Assembly: GCA_963732925.1 (NCBI GenBank)
Contig: CAVTBJ010000014.1
Span: 1-64,000, forward strand
DNA from: DASZRZ01 sp963732925
Lineage (GTDB): Bacteria; Acidobacteriota; Terriglobia; Terriglobales; Acidobacteriaceae
Length of the DNA: 64,000 bases
Direction of reading: 5' to 3'
Under the pieces are notes generated by a model. That model had not been told where the DNA came from. It ran no database searches and saw nothing but the letters and a program-made list of their open reading frames with translations. Positions within the stretch are counted from its first letter, which is position 1, and each line of letters begins with the position of its first letter. This document shows, one piece after another, positions 51,967 through 61,275 of the stretch. The translations under genes and the position numbers were made by a program.

Positions 51967-53079
51967 CTATTGTGCCGGCTGCGGGGCGGGCTGCTGGCCT
52001 GGGGCATTACTCGGTTTGGGATCGCTGGAACCCGGAACTCCCCACTGGGTCGGCTCACGAGGAGTGGAATCGGGCGTGGTCATCGGCGGCAGCGTGTCAG
52101 AGGGCGCTTCGCCGGGACGCTTCAACGTGGGCGGCTTGCTGCGCGTGAGGGTTGGCTTGTCGGCCGGGGTAGCTTCATCCCCCGTCGTTTGCGCCGCCGG
52201 CGGCAACTGTTGCTTTTTGGCGTACTCAGGAGAATCGAAAGCCGCCGCTCTTTCCGTCTGCACGGTTTTTTTGCCGTCCACCGACATGCTTTCCAGCCGC
52301 ACCACCTGATCGTTTTCAAAGCGCACGAATTCCACATCCTGCGGGGGAGCGCCGTAGATCCACTCCTCGTAGGGCACGCCGTTGGCGTTTTCGCGGATCT
52401 TGCGCGGCGGACGGCCCTTGGCGTAGGTCACCATGTCCCGGTTCATGCCCACCAGAACTTCATGATCTTTGATCGCGTTCTTAACCTCGACCGGCAGGGT
52501 GTCCAGGTACGCTTCCACAGCGGATTTGGCATGGAAGTCGAGCACCGGGCTGAGCAATTGCTTCACTTGCTCCGCGTTCAGTTCAGGGACGTACTTGTCA
52601 AACTCCAGAATCGCGTAGGTCCCGCGCGGGTTGGCCGTGGAACTGCCGGGATCGATAGGCGCCGTATCCCCACCCATCCCCACTTCGATGTGCTGATACC
52701 ACTTCTTCTTCTTTTTGGGGCCGCCGTTAATTTCAAATACGATGCGATCGTCCTTGATGTCGATATTGGTGATCTGCGCGCGGTCCCCGGGCTTGACCGA
52801 GGGGCCAAAGGTGGCGATCGCCCGCTGCATTTCATCATCGCCGGGATAAATTTCACCGTCTTTCAGCGTGAGGCCGCTGGGACCCATGGGAAAGGGACGA
52901 CGAATGAACACCGTCTCCGCCTGGAAGACGCGGATGAGTTCCAGCTTGGTCTCCTTGGTCAGTTTCTGAGGCTTGGTTTTTGCCCGCCCAGAATCTGCGA
53001 ACGCGGAAGCGCCCAGAAAGAAAACCAGCAGGACGGGAACGAAGCTACGCTGAAGTCTCACAAAAACTGCCCCGGGCAA
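51967..53079 (-). CDS. Exported protein of unknown function
   Basis: A 370-residue protein with a signal peptide (QRSFVPVLLVFFLGASAFAD) and a body of about 270 residues with no recognised domain. Conserved-looking pieces are VFQAETVFIRRPFPMGPSGL, FEINGGPKKKKKWYQHIEVG and GVPYEEWIYGAPPQDVEFVR. The latter resembles small outer-membrane assembly lipoprotein-type beta hairpins, but this is weak. The C-terminal 90 residues are Pro/Thr/Ser-rich and disordered. Start is TTG 53079 or GTG 53061. Its function is unknown. Confidence 0.7.
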   Translation of the reverse strand: MPGAVFVRLQRSFVPVLLVFFLGASAFADSGRAKTKPQKLTKETKLELIRVFQAETVFIRRPFPMGPSGLTLKDGEIYPGDDEMQRAIATFGPSVKPGDRAQITNIDIKDDRIVFEINGGPKKKKKWYQHIEVGMGGDTAPIDPGSSTANPRGTYAILEFDKYVPELNAEQVKQLLSPVLDFHAKSAVEAYLDTLPVEVKNAIKDHEVLVGMNRDMVTYAKGRPPRKIRENANGVPYEEWIYGAPPQDVEFVRFENDQVVRLESMSVDGKKTVQTERAAAFDSPEYAKKQQLPPAAQTTGDEATPADKPTLTRSKPPTLKRPGEAPSDTLPPMTTPDSTPREPTQWGVPGSSDPKPSNAPGQQPAPQPAQ

Positions 53080-53152
53080 TGCATGGATTATACGTCCGTT
53101 TTGAGCCTCTGGGCGACGTGTTTTGGGGTTAGCGAAACGCGCCGTCTATGCT

Positions 53153-54145
53153 TCAACCTCGCTCGGTATGCTCTCCCTCGTCTCGGGCGGAGCCTCCAAG
53201 AATTGGATGCCCCACGTCCGGGGAGGTGCTGTCTCCGCCTTCCATTTGTCGCGTGGCCTGTCCCCCTGTGGTTGGTTGTCCCGAAGTTCGTTCTAAATCC
53301 CTCGCCGGAACCTGGAACCATGCCACCACCGGCACAAACCCAAGCGCAATCACCACCGTGGCCAGCAGGCTGCCCTCCAGGCCGTAGGCTCCTCCGGTGA
53401 GCCAGGCCGGCCCCAGAGCGGTTCCCTTCACCACCACGGCGAACTCCCGCAGGCCGCTGACCGGCAGGCCGAAAGCAACTCCCAAGGTGGCGTTCCAGGC
53501 CAGGTGAATTCCCCAGGGAAGCCAGAGGGCGCGGCTGCGCAGGTAGGCGACAGCCAGCAGAACTCCCACCAGCAGCGTATTCAGGATCGCCAGTCGGGAA
53601 ACGTGCGGATTGCGCGCGTGAGCAAAGCCGAACAGCAAGGAGAGCAGGAGAATCGCCGGAGCCGCTCCCACCGCTTCCACCAGCCGCTGGAAGGGATATC
53701 CGCGGAACATGAGCTCCTCGGTCAGGGCTGCGGTGGCCAGAACCACGAGTACAGCCAGAAGGTCCGCCAAGGCCCGGCCGCTCCACACCAGCCGGAAGGA
53801 AACGCGGCCCAGAGCTGCCATGACCGCTATGCTGATGGCAATCAAGCCAGCGCCGATGGCCAGGCCGAGGGCAAAATCCCGGCCCCAGTGCCGCCCTCCA
53901 AGTCCCTGGGCGGCCAGAGGACTCTCCTCGACCTGGTCGGCAAATATTTCCAGCAGGCTGAATCCGCCGATGAGTAAAAGCATTGCCAGGGGACGGTAGA
54001 CGAGGTCGAATCTGACGGCGCCGGCTCCTGGCCCCGGGGCGGCCAGCGAGGCCGCCACCATGTTGGCCGCAATGGCGACCAGAATGCCCAGCAGCACGCG
54101 CCAGCCGACGCGTACACGCCCGTCCGCCCGCAGGAACGGGTTCAC
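53153..54145 (-). CDS. CPBP-family intramembrane metalloprotease (Rce1-like)
   Basis: A 330-residue membrane protein with about eight helices. Conserved motifs of the CAAX protease / bacteriocin-processing family are TEELMFRGYPFQRL (motif 1, EExxxR-like), LLFGFAHA (motif 2, His) and GIHLAWNAT (motif 3, His and Asn). The C-terminal 40 residues are hydrophilic. The start is GTG 54145. It follows the methyltransferase gene by 19 bp on the same strand, so they are likely co-transcribed. The substrate is unknown. Confidence 0.92.
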   Translation of the reverse strand: MNPFLRADGRVRVGWRVLLGILVAIAANMVAASLAAPGPGAGAVRFDLVYRPLAMLLLIGGFSLLEIFADQVEESPLAAQGLGGRHWGRDFALGLAIGAGLIAISIAVMAALGRVSFRLVWSGRALADLLAVLVVLATAALTEELMFRGYPFQRLVEAVGAAPAILLLSLLFGFAHARNPHVSRLAILNTLLVGVLLAVAYLRSRALWLPWGIHLAWNATLGVAFGLPVSGLREFAVVVKGTALGPAWLTGGAYGLEGSLLATVVIALGFVPVVAWFQVPARDLERTSGQPTTGGQATRQMEGGDSTSPDVGHPILGGSARDEGEHTERG

Positions 54146-54164
54146 GCCGCCATCCCCGGCAAGC

Positions 54165-55244
54165 TCACGGCCGGGCTTCGAGCACCAGGTTGAACGGCGT
54201 CTCCGTTGCCCTGCGGAAGCGGGTGAAACCCGCGCGGGTCACAATCTCGCGCAGACGCTTCTCGCCCGCCTGGGCGCCCAGGGCGAGTCCCACTTCCTGC
54301 GAGCGCGATGCCGGGGTACAGATCATGGTGGAGGCGGCGTAAAAAATTCGGCCCACCGGATTCAGATTGTCCTTCACATCATCGTTGGCGAAAGGTTCCA
54401 CGATCATCCAGGTGCCGTCGGCAGCCAGGCTCTCGCGGATGTGGCGGGCCGCCCCTTCGGGATCTCCCATGTCGTGCAGGCAGTCGAAACAGGTCACCAG
54501 GTCGTAGTTCCGGCCCGGAAAGGTCTTGGCGGTAGCCACTTCGAATTTCGCGTTGCCCTCAACCTTGGCCATACGTGCGCGGTGCCGCGCCTTCTCGATG
54601 GATCCCTGATGGTAATCGAAGCCAGTGAACTTCGACTTGGGAAACGCTTCGGCCATGAGAATCGTCGACGCCCCGTGACCGCAACCAACATCGGCGGCCG
54701 TAGCTCCGCGCTCCAGCTTCCCCTGCACCCCTTCCAGCGCGGGAATCCAACTGGCGATCAGATTGGCCATGTAATTGGGCCGGAAGAAGCGCTCCGTTCC
54801 CATAAACAAGGAAGAGTGGTGTTCGTGCCAGCCCACGCCGGTGCCGGAGCGGAAGGCTTCGGCAATTTTATGGGCGTCTTTCACCATGGAAGAAGCCACT
54901 TCAAAGGCGCCGGGGATAAACGCTGGACTGTCCTCATCGGCCAGCGCAAATGCCTGCTCGGGAGTAAGGCTGTACATCTTGGAGCCGGGATCGTAGGTCA
55001 CGTATCCACCCGCAGCCTGTGCCGCCAGCCACTCGCGAATGTATCGCTCGTCGGTGGAAGTACGTTCCGCCAGTTGTGCAGAAGTCAGGCCTTCCCCGGC
55101 GCTGGCCAGGGATTTGTAAAGGCCAAGTTCATCTCCAAGCAATACCAGGGGAAAACTCATGGCGGCTCCGAAGTCGCTCACGAACTTGCCCATGAACTCG
55201 TCCAGTTTGTGTTGATCGATTGCTCTTTGCGCCACTGCCGGCAT
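54165..55244 (-). CDS. SAM-dependent methyltransferase with N-terminal winged-helix domain
   Basis: A 359-residue class I methyltransferase. The first 90 residues form a winged-helix dimerisation domain (LTSAQLAERTSTDERYIREW). The SAM-binding part has AADVGCGHGASTILMAEAFP, FTGFDYHQGSIEKAR and LVTCFDCLHDMGDPE. The arrangement is like O-methyltransferases acting on small molecules or MenG/UbiE-like enzymes. The ATG at 55244 follows AGGAGG at ideal spacing; the longer frame to 55379 is spurious. The acceptor is unknown. Confidence 0.92.
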   Translation of the reverse strand: MPAVAQRAIDQHKLDEFMGKFVSDFGAAMSFPLVLLGDELGLYKSLASAGEGLTSAQLAERTSTDERYIREWLAAQAAGGYVTYDPGSKMYSLTPEQAFALADEDSPAFIPGAFEVASSMVKDAHKIAEAFRSGTGVGWHEHHSSLFMGTERFFRPNYMANLIASWIPALEGVQGKLERGATAADVGCGHGASTILMAEAFPKSKFTGFDYHQGSIEKARHRARMAKVEGNAKFEVATAKTFPGRNYDLVTCFDCLHDMGDPEGAARHIRESLAADGTWMIVEPFANDDVKDNLNPVGRIFYAASTMICTPASRSQEVGLALGAQAGEKRLREIVTRAGFTRFRRATETPFNLVLEARP

Positions 55245-55407
55245 TGGAACCTCCTGTCCCTGAAAGGGAGAAAGATTGGCTGGGGGCCCGGAGTGGCAGT
55301 GAATGCCACTGCGACGAATGCGGAAGCCACGTCCATGGTGGCCGCAGGAAAGATTGCAGGGCCAGCCGGGATATGTCAAGCCAAGCCCTAAACCAGGGCC
55401 AAGAGGG

Positions 55408-56466
55408 CTAAGGAATAGCGGAAGCTGTCGTCGATTGTCCCCGCGGGACCAGTTGCAGCAGCAGCAGCTTTGCCCCGCCGTCGCTGCCGCCGGGCAGCAG
55501 AATCAGATTCCGTTGTGCGTCGTAGGCGATGGCATGGCCGTGGACGCCGGTGGCCACCTCGTGTTCGGCCACCAGTCCCCGGCTGCCGGGCTGGTAGATC
55601 AGAACCGTTCCTCCCGAGGCCGCCGCAAACAGGCGATCGCCCGCCAGTTGCAGGGTGTCTACTCCGGTGGGAGCAGCCGAGCGTCCCACTTCTTCTCCCG
55701 ACTGGGGATTCAGCGAGACGATGGCGTTGCGCACCGCAACGTAAATCCGCTGCCGCGCGGAGTCATAGGCGATTCCCGTGGGCAGATATCCCTGGATCGG
55801 AAACAGCTTGCGCTGACGCAGGTCGGGCCCCAGCACCGCCACGGCATGGCAGTCTTCCAGGGTGACGTAGAGCTGCCCGCGTTCGGCGTCCCAGGCCATG
55901 CGCTCGGGCGAGCCGTCGATGGCCACGGTGCGGGCCGTTCCCTGCTTCAGATCCACCACGGAAAGCGACCGTTGGTGCCAGTTCGCTGAATAGAGCGTTT
56001 CCGTCTCCGGAACCAGCAGGAGAGAGCGCGGCGAGGCCTTCAGCGGAATGCGCTTCTCCACCTTCCAGTCGGGGATAGAAAGCACCACGATCTCATTTGC
56101 CCCGCGGCTGGCCACGTAGGCCTTCCCTGCGGCTTCATCGACGGCAATGCCAGCCGGGTCATTCATGCCGTCCACCTGCGCCACCACCTGCCTCTTGGCT
56201 ACATCGAATACATCCACGCTGTTGGAAGCGTTGTTGGTCATCGCCAGTTGATCGCCCGCCAGCGCCAGCGACTCAAAGCCCGGCTGGCCGCGCAGATGAA
56301 TCATGCCCACACGCCGCACGACGGTCGAAGGCTGTTCCGCAGGAGCAGAAATAGCAGACGCAGCGCCGGACGGGGCGGCGGAAGCGGCTTGAGGGAGGGT
56401 CTGCGCCGCCATCAGTCCGGCGGACAGCACGCCCAGGCAAAGCACTGGTAGGTGCAAGCTGCGCAT
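55408..56466 (-). CDS. Exported beta-propeller (YncE/YVTN-type) protein
   Basis: A 352-residue protein with a signal peptide (MRSLHLPVLCLGVLSAGLMAAQ). The body has a series of repeats, each with a GIAVDE/VYVA or GIAYDSARQRIYVAV pattern, typical of YncE-like seven-bladed propellers (SIPDWKVEKRIPL, TLYSANWHQRSLSVVDL, RLFAAASGGTVLIYQPG). Such proteins bind or stabilise partners on the periplasmic or outer side. ATG 56466; the frame further up to 56535 is not protein-like. Downstream on the same strand is the methyltransferase gene. Confidence 0.88.
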   Translation of the reverse strand: MRSLHLPVLCLGVLSAGLMAAQTLPQAASAAPSGAASAISAPAEQPSTVVRRVGMIHLRGQPGFESLALAGDQLAMTNNASNSVDVFDVAKRQVVAQVDGMNDPAGIAVDEAAGKAYVASRGANEIVVLSIPDWKVEKRIPLKASPRSLLLVPETETLYSANWHQRSLSVVDLKQGTARTVAIDGSPERMAWDAERGQLYVTLEDCHAVAVLGPDLRQRKLFPIQGYLPTGIAYDSARQRIYVAVRNAIVSLNPQSGEEVGRSAAPTGVDTLQLAGDRLFAAASGGTVLIYQPGSRGLVAEHEVATGVHGHAIAYDAQRNLILLPGGSDGGAKLLLLQLVPRGQSTTASAIP

Positions 56467-56560
56467 GCCGGGTAAGATGCCAAAACCTTCCATGCTGCTG
56501 CCTGAAAGCCCCGCGTCTGCTGGCCAGGAAAACACCCGCCGCTGCTATCTGTCCCGCATT

Positions 56561-56606
56561 GTCATTCCGGGGGCCCGAGGGCAGCGACGAATCTGCTGTT
56601 TCTAAG
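56561..56606 (+). repeat. Intergenic GTCATTCCG repeat, copy 3
   Basis: GTCATTCCGGGGGCCCGAGG followed by GCAGCGACGAATCTGCTGTT. It has the longer version of the family, running into GAATCTGCTGTTTC. It lies between the propeller gene and the nuoB gene. Confidence 0.7.
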
Positions 56607-56676
56607 CAGGACGGCCCACTCCAGCGATGTTCGCTGGAGCGGGTAGTTCCGGTTGGAGATGCAGGTGAAAGCGTTG

Positions 56677-57237
56677 CTATGCCAGGTTCAGCACTTGCTT
56701 GAAGGTCCCGCGCGAGTTGGTAATCTTCTCCTGCAGCACGGTGATGGCATAGATCAACTGCTCCGGACGGGGCGGGCAGCCGGGAACGTACACATCCACA
56801 GGGATGACCTGATTCACGCCTTGCACCAAGGCGTAATTGTTGAATACGCCGCCGGAGGTTGCGCAGGCGCCCATGGAAATGACCCACTTGGGCTCGGGCA
56901 TCTGCTCCCAAAGCTGGCGGATCACCGGCGCCATCTTTTGCGACACGCGCCCCGCAATGATCATCAGGTCCGACTGCCGCGGCGAGGGGCGGAAGACTTC
57001 CGCGCCGAAGCGGGCAATATCGAACCGCGCCGCGCCCATGGACATCATTTCAATGGCGCAGCAGGCCAGGCCGAAGGTCATTGGCCACAGTGAGTTCTTG
57101 CGCGCCCAGTTTACCGCTTTGTCCAGGCTGGTCAGAACCAGCCCTTCCGGATGGATGTCGCCAAAGGAGACTTCCCTCACCTTGGCCGGGTCGGGCTGGC
57201 TGCCTGCGAGATTGTTGATACGTTGGTTGCCGTTCAT
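56677..57237 (-). CDS. nuoB: NADH-quinone oxidoreductase subunit B
   Basis: Peripheral-arm subunit that holds iron-sulfur cluster N2 next to the quinone site of complex I. GLACCAIEMM and GACATSGGVF supply three Cys ligands, and the fourth is in VPGCPPRPEQLI. 186 residues, normal size. ATG 57237, with AAGGAAG upstream. It is orphaned from the nuo operon: downstream is a propeller gene and upstream is metH, with nuoI 4 kb away. The N-terminus MNGNQRINNLAG is unusual for the family. Confidence 0.97.
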   Translation of the reverse strand: MNGNQRINNLAGSQPDPAKVREVSFGDIHPEGLVLTSLDKAVNWARKNSLWPMTFGLACCAIEMMSMGAARFDIARFGAEVFRPSPRQSDLMIIAGRVSQKMAPVIRQLWEQMPEPKWVISMGACATSGGVFNNYALVQGVNQVIPVDVYVPGCPPRPEQLIYAITVLQEKITNSRGTFKQVLNLA

Positions 57238-57307
57238 CTTCCTTTTATTGTAAATGGTGAGACTTGGGAAGGACAGGGGTTGCTGGCTTCTGCCGTCGGG
57301 CCGGGTG

Positions 57308-57340
57308 CCCCATTCAAGCCCGGCTTTGGCTTGAGTGGGG
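57308..57340 (-). terminator. 13-bp intergenic palindrome (hairpin) between metH and nuoB
   Basis: CCCCATTCAAGCC (57308-57320), loop CGGCTTT, GGCTTGAGTGGGG (57328-57340), fully paired with one G-T pair. It sits 10 bases past the metH stop and could end the metH transcript, although no T run follows on the minus strand. It looks like a member of a REP-like family rather than a classic terminator. Confidence 0.55.
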
Positions 57341-57350
57341 GTGTTCTCCG

Positions 57351-60300
57351 TTACACCACAAAATACTTCGCCGCCGGATGATGCACGATAATCGCCGAGG
57401 TGGACTGCTCGGGATCGAGCATGAAGCCCGCCGTGAGGCGCACTCCCACGCTCTCCTCGGGACGCAGCAGCTCGAACAGTTTCGTTTGATCCGATAGATC
57501 CGGACACGCGGGATAACCGAACGAGTAGCGCGATCCACGGTATTTCTGGTGGAACAGGTCGCCGATGCGCGGCGAGTCGTCGCCCGCCATGCCCAGTTCC
57601 GCCCGCATCTGCTTGTGGAAGATTTCCGCCAGGGCTTCCGCGGTCTCCACGCTCAGGCCGTGCAGGTAGAGATAGCGCGTGTACTCGCCCGACTGGAACA
57701 GTTCCTGCGTAATTTGCGAAGCGCGGTCGCCAATGGTGACCAGCGACAGGCCGAGGACATCCATCTGGCCGGCGGAAACCGGCGTGAAGAAGTCGGAGAT
57801 GCACAGCTTGCGCCCTTCCCTCTGCCGCGGAAAGGTGAAGCGCAACAGCTCGCGGGAGCCGTCCGCATGGGCTGGCGAGGGTCGCGGTGCGGTCGCCACC
57901 GCCCCTTCTCGCGGACTTCCCTCAGCGGCCAAAGCCTCCAAAGCATTGCCCGGGCTTGCGGTGCCGAAGTCCGGCCCGGCCGGCTTCCCTTCCCGGCTTG
58001 GAGCGTAAGAAATCGGAATTCTTCCGCCGGCAATCGAATCCGGATCGTACACAATCAGGTCGTTGCCCTCCGACTGGCAGGGGAAGTATCCCCAGACCAC
58101 GCGCGGCTCGAACCAACCGGCGGCAATCACTTCTTCCTGCAAATTATGCAGGATGGGGCGGTACTTCTCTTCCACCAGCCGTCCGTAATCCTGCTGCGAA
58201 GCCGTCTTGAGCTGCCACTGGTTTTTGAACAGCGCGGTCTCGTTGATGTAGGAGAACACCTCGCGCAGGTCGAAGTCTTTCTTCACCCTCACACCGTAAA
58301 ACGGAGGCACCGGGATATTCGGCGGCGGGCCGACCACGGGGCTGCGCTCGGTGGAGACTTCCGCTGCGCTCGCACCAACGGAAGCTGCCGCGGCAGCCTT
58401 GGCAAACGTCTTCACTTGGCGCCCTTCGGTCAGGCGCGCTTCGCGGCGACCGTTGGGAGAGACCAGGTCCTCCATCACGTGCAGGCCGTCGAAGGCGTCC
58501 CCGGCGTAGAAGACGGCGGAGGAGTACTCGCGCCGCAGGTCGTCTTCCACGTACTTGCGCGTCAGCGCTGCCCCGCCGCAGATCACGGGAAACTTGTGTC
58601 CCTGCCGCTCCAGGTCCTGAAGGACATACTTCATCTCCAGGGTGGATTTCACCAGCAGACCGCTGAGCCCGATGGCATCCACCCGATGCTGCTGGGCGGC
58701 GTTGATGATGGTGTCGGCGGCCTGTTTAATGCCCAGGTTGATTACCTTGTAGCCGTTGTTCGAAAGGATGATATCCACCAGGTTCTTACCAATATCGTGA
58801 ACATCACCCTTTACCGTGGCCAGCACCAGCGTTCCCTTCTGCGAGCCTTCCACCTTCTCCATCTTGGGCTCAAGATAGGCCACCGCCTGCTTCATCACTC
58901 CGGCCGAATCCAGCACGGACGGAAGCTGCATCTTGCGCGCCCCGAACAGCTCGCCCACGGTCTTCATGCCGTCAAGCAACACGGTATTGATCAGGTCGAG
59001 CGGCGTGTAGGTTTCGAGGGCTTCTTCCAACAGCTGCTCCAGCGACTGCTTCTGTGCGCCGTCGCCTACGGCTTTCTCGCCTCGAATGATGCAATACTTG
59101 AGCTTTTCTTCAATGGAAAGCTCTTCCACGTGGACGGGGGCGGCGTCCTCGGTCTTTTCCCGCCCCGCAAAAAACGCCATGTACTTCTGCAACGGATCGC
59201 CGGCCGAGGTGTCGTGGAAGATGAGCTTGCGCGCCATCTCCACTTCAGCATCGGGAATTTTGTATAGCGGATAGATCTTGCTGTAGTTCACGATGGCCAT
59301 ATCGAGGCCGTTATTCACCGCCTCGTTCAGGAACACCGAGTTCAGCACCCGCCGGGGATACACGGCCAGCCCGAAACTGATGTTGCTTACCCCCAGGATG
59401 GTGTGGCACTCGGGCAGCTCCTGCTTGATGCGGCGGACCGCTTCCAGGGTCTCGATGCCGGCGGAGCGGTAATCGTCCTGGCCGGTGGAAATGGGCAGAG
59501 TGAGCGCGTCGAAGATCAGATCGCACGGCCGGATGCCGTAGCGGTTCACCGCCATATCGTAAATCCGTTTGGCGATGGCAACTTTCTTGTCCGCGGTCAG
59601 CGCCATTCCCTGCTCGTCAATGGTCAAGGCAATCACCGCTGCGCCATACTTCTTGGCCATCGGCAGTACCTTCGCGGTGCGCTTCTCGCCATCCTCCAGG
59701 TTGATGGAGTTGATGATCGGCTTTCCCGGAATGCGCTTCAGGGCTTCCTCGATTACGTCCGCTTCCGTCGAGTCCACGGAGATGGGCGCAGGGACGCGGG
59801 TGGCGATCTTTTCGAGGATGGCATTCATGTAGCCCTTCTCGTCCTCGCCCACAATGGCGCAGCACAGGTCGAGCACATGGGAGCCTTCCGCCACCAGTTT
59901 CTTGGCCAGCGCGAGAATGTCATCGTACTTCCCGTCCCGCACCAGCTCGCGGAAGTGCGCCTTCTGCGTGGTGGTGTTCATCTCCTCGGCGACCACCAGC
60001 GGCTTGGGGTCGAGGTCGAGGGGAAGGCTGCTGTAGGCGCTGGCAGCGGAACCTTCGTCCCTGACGTTCCGCTTCTTGGGCTGCAGGTTGGCGCACGCTT
60101 CGACTACGGCCTTGATGTGCTCGGGCCCGGTGCCGCAGCATCCGCCCACAATGTTCACTCCGTACTCCAGAATGAAGCGTCGGTGGAACTCCGCCAGCTC
60201 TGCCGGGGTGAGCTTGTAGACGGCGTGCCCACCCTCGTTTTGCGGCAGTCCCGCATTCGGCAGTACGGAGATGTGCTTGGGCGAGTTATCGCCCAGGTAG

Positions 60301-61001
60301 CGGACAGCGTCGTTCATTTCGCGCGGACCGGTGGCGCAGTTCAACCCGATGGCGTCAACGTCGAAGGGCTCCAGCGTGGTCAGGGCCGCCCCAATTTCCG
60401 ACCCCAGCAGCATAGTGCCTGTAGCCTCTAGTGTTACTTGAACTTGTACTGGTAACTGCTTGCCTGCTTGCTTAATACCATCGAAGACGGCGGCAAGCGC
60501 GCATTTGGCCTGCAGCAGGTCCTGGCAGGTTTCCACCAGCAGGACGTCCACCCCGCCTTCGATCATCGCCAGCACCTGCTCCAGGTACGAGGCGTACATC
60601 TTGTCGAAGCTGATGTGGCCCAGGGAGGGCAGCTTGGTCGTCGGGCCGATCGATCCGGCAACATACCGCGGACGGGATACCGTGGAGTACTGCTGTGCCA
60701 CCTCCCGTGCCAGGCCCACGGCGGCCAGGTTGATCTCGCGAGTACGATCCTGCAAGTCATACTCACCCAGTACGATGCTTGTAGCCCCGAAAGTATTGGT
60801 TTCAATAATATCTGCGCCCGCTTCGAGGTAGCTGGCGTGGATTTCACGAATCCACTGCGGCCGGCTGACTGCGAGAATCTCGCTGCAGCCCTCGTTTCCC
60901 TGGTAGTCGTCCACCGTGGGGCTGTACCGCTGGATGGAGGTCCCCATGGCGCCGTCGTAAATCACCACGCGCTGGCGAACCGCTTCAAGAAAGCTGGTCA
61001 T
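57351..61001 (-). CDS. metH: Cobalamin-dependent methionine synthase
   Basis: Methylates homocysteine from methyltetrahydrofolate through B12. 1216 residues, normal length. The homocysteine domain has GLNCATGP and GGCCGTGPEH with zinc Cys ligands. The pterin domain (DPKPLVVAEEMNTTTQKAHF, then DSTEADVIEEALKRI) is followed by the B12 domain, where DVHDIGKNLV (about 731-740) gives the cobalt-coordinating His. The activation domain ends with FGYPACPDLSDQT and carries an unusual Ala/Pro/Gly-rich insertion at about residues 997-1049. ATG 61001. B12 dependence is clear. Confidence 0.97.
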   Translation of the reverse strand: MTSFLEAVRQRVVIYDGAMGTSIQRYSPTVDDYQGNEGCSEILAVSRPQWIREIHASYLEAGADIIETNTFGATSIVLGEYDLQDRTREINLAAVGLAREVAQQYSTVSRPRYVAGSIGPTTKLPSLGHISFDKMYASYLEQVLAMIEGGVDVLLVETCQDLLQAKCALAAVFDGIKQAGKQLPVQVQVTLEATGTMLLGSEIGAALTTLEPFDVDAIGLNCATGPREMNDAVRYLGDNSPKHISVLPNAGLPQNEGGHAVYKLTPAELAEFHRRFILEYGVNIVGGCCGTGPEHIKAVVEACANLQPKKRNVRDEGSAASAYSSLPLDLDPKPLVVAEEMNTTTQKAHFRELVRDGKYDDILALAKKLVAEGSHVLDLCCAIVGEDEKGYMNAILEKIATRVPAPISVDSTEADVIEEALKRIPGKPIINSINLEDGEKRTAKVLPMAKKYGAAVIALTIDEQGMALTADKKVAIAKRIYDMAVNRYGIRPCDLIFDALTLPISTGQDDYRSAGIETLEAVRRIKQELPECHTILGVSNISFGLAVYPRRVLNSVFLNEAVNNGLDMAIVNYSKIYPLYKIPDAEVEMARKLIFHDTSAGDPLQKYMAFFAGREKTEDAAPVHVEELSIEEKLKYCIIRGEKAVGDGAQKQSLEQLLEEALETYTPLDLINTVLLDGMKTVGELFGARKMQLPSVLDSAGVMKQAVAYLEPKMEKVEGSQKGTLVLATVKGDVHDIGKNLVDIILSNNGYKVINLGIKQAADTIINAAQQHRVDAIGLSGLLVKSTLEMKYVLQDLERQGHKFPVICGGAALTRKYVEDDLRREYSSAVFYAGDAFDGLHVMEDLVSPNGRREARLTEGRQVKTFAKAAAAASVGASAAEVSTERSPVVGPPPNIPVPPFYGVRVKKDFDLREVFSYINETALFKNQWQLKTASQQDYGRLVEEKYRPILHNLQEEVIAAGWFEPRVVWGYFPCQSEGNDLIVYDPDSIAGGRIPISYAPSREGKPAGPDFGTASPGNALEALAAEGSPREGAVATAPRPSPAHADGSRELLRFTFPRQREGRKLCISDFFTPVSAGQMDVLGLSLVTIGDRASQITQELFQSGEYTRYLYLHGLSVETAEALAEIFHKQMRAELGMAGDDSPRIGDLFHQKYRGSRYSFGYPACPDLSDQTKLFELLRPEESVGVRLTAGFMLDPEQSTSAIIVHHPAAKYFVV

Positions 61002-61173
61002 TCGTTCCTTAGGTCAGGTTTGGATGCGCCGGCCCCCGCCTGGCGCTCGCTACAAGATTATCAGCCCCAGAGCATTTCCGGCAGCGGTTCGGGTGGTGCG
61101 GGAGTTACCTTGGAACACGCAGGTCACGAAGGGACCGGAAACAATTCGTCTGGTCTCAGCTTGTCGCTGAAAG

Positions 61174-61200
61174 CTCCCTCGTCACTCCTCGGAATGACAA
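61174..61200 (-). repeat. Intergenic GTCATTCCGAGGA repeat, copy 4 (inverted)
   Basis: On the minus strand it reads TGTCATTCCGAGGAGTGACG and continues AGGGAGC. It lies in the 274-bp gap between metH and nuoI, which otherwise holds no gene or riboswitch that I recognise. Confidence 0.75.
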
Positions 61201-61275
61201 CTGGAGAGAGGGGAGGCAATAGAGCTAATTTCCTGCACTCTTTCGCATTCTTTGAGGCTCGGGTAGTGCAAGCCT

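Noticed and set aside
57549..59267. 572-residue plus-strand frame inside metH
   Set aside because: A mirror of the high-GC metH coding strand; no domain, His/Arg/Gly-biased composition.
61002..61275. Cobalamin or SAM/SAH riboswitch upstream of metH
   Set aside because: No B12-box or known SAM/SAH consensus was found on the minus strand; the gap is explained mostly by a repeat.
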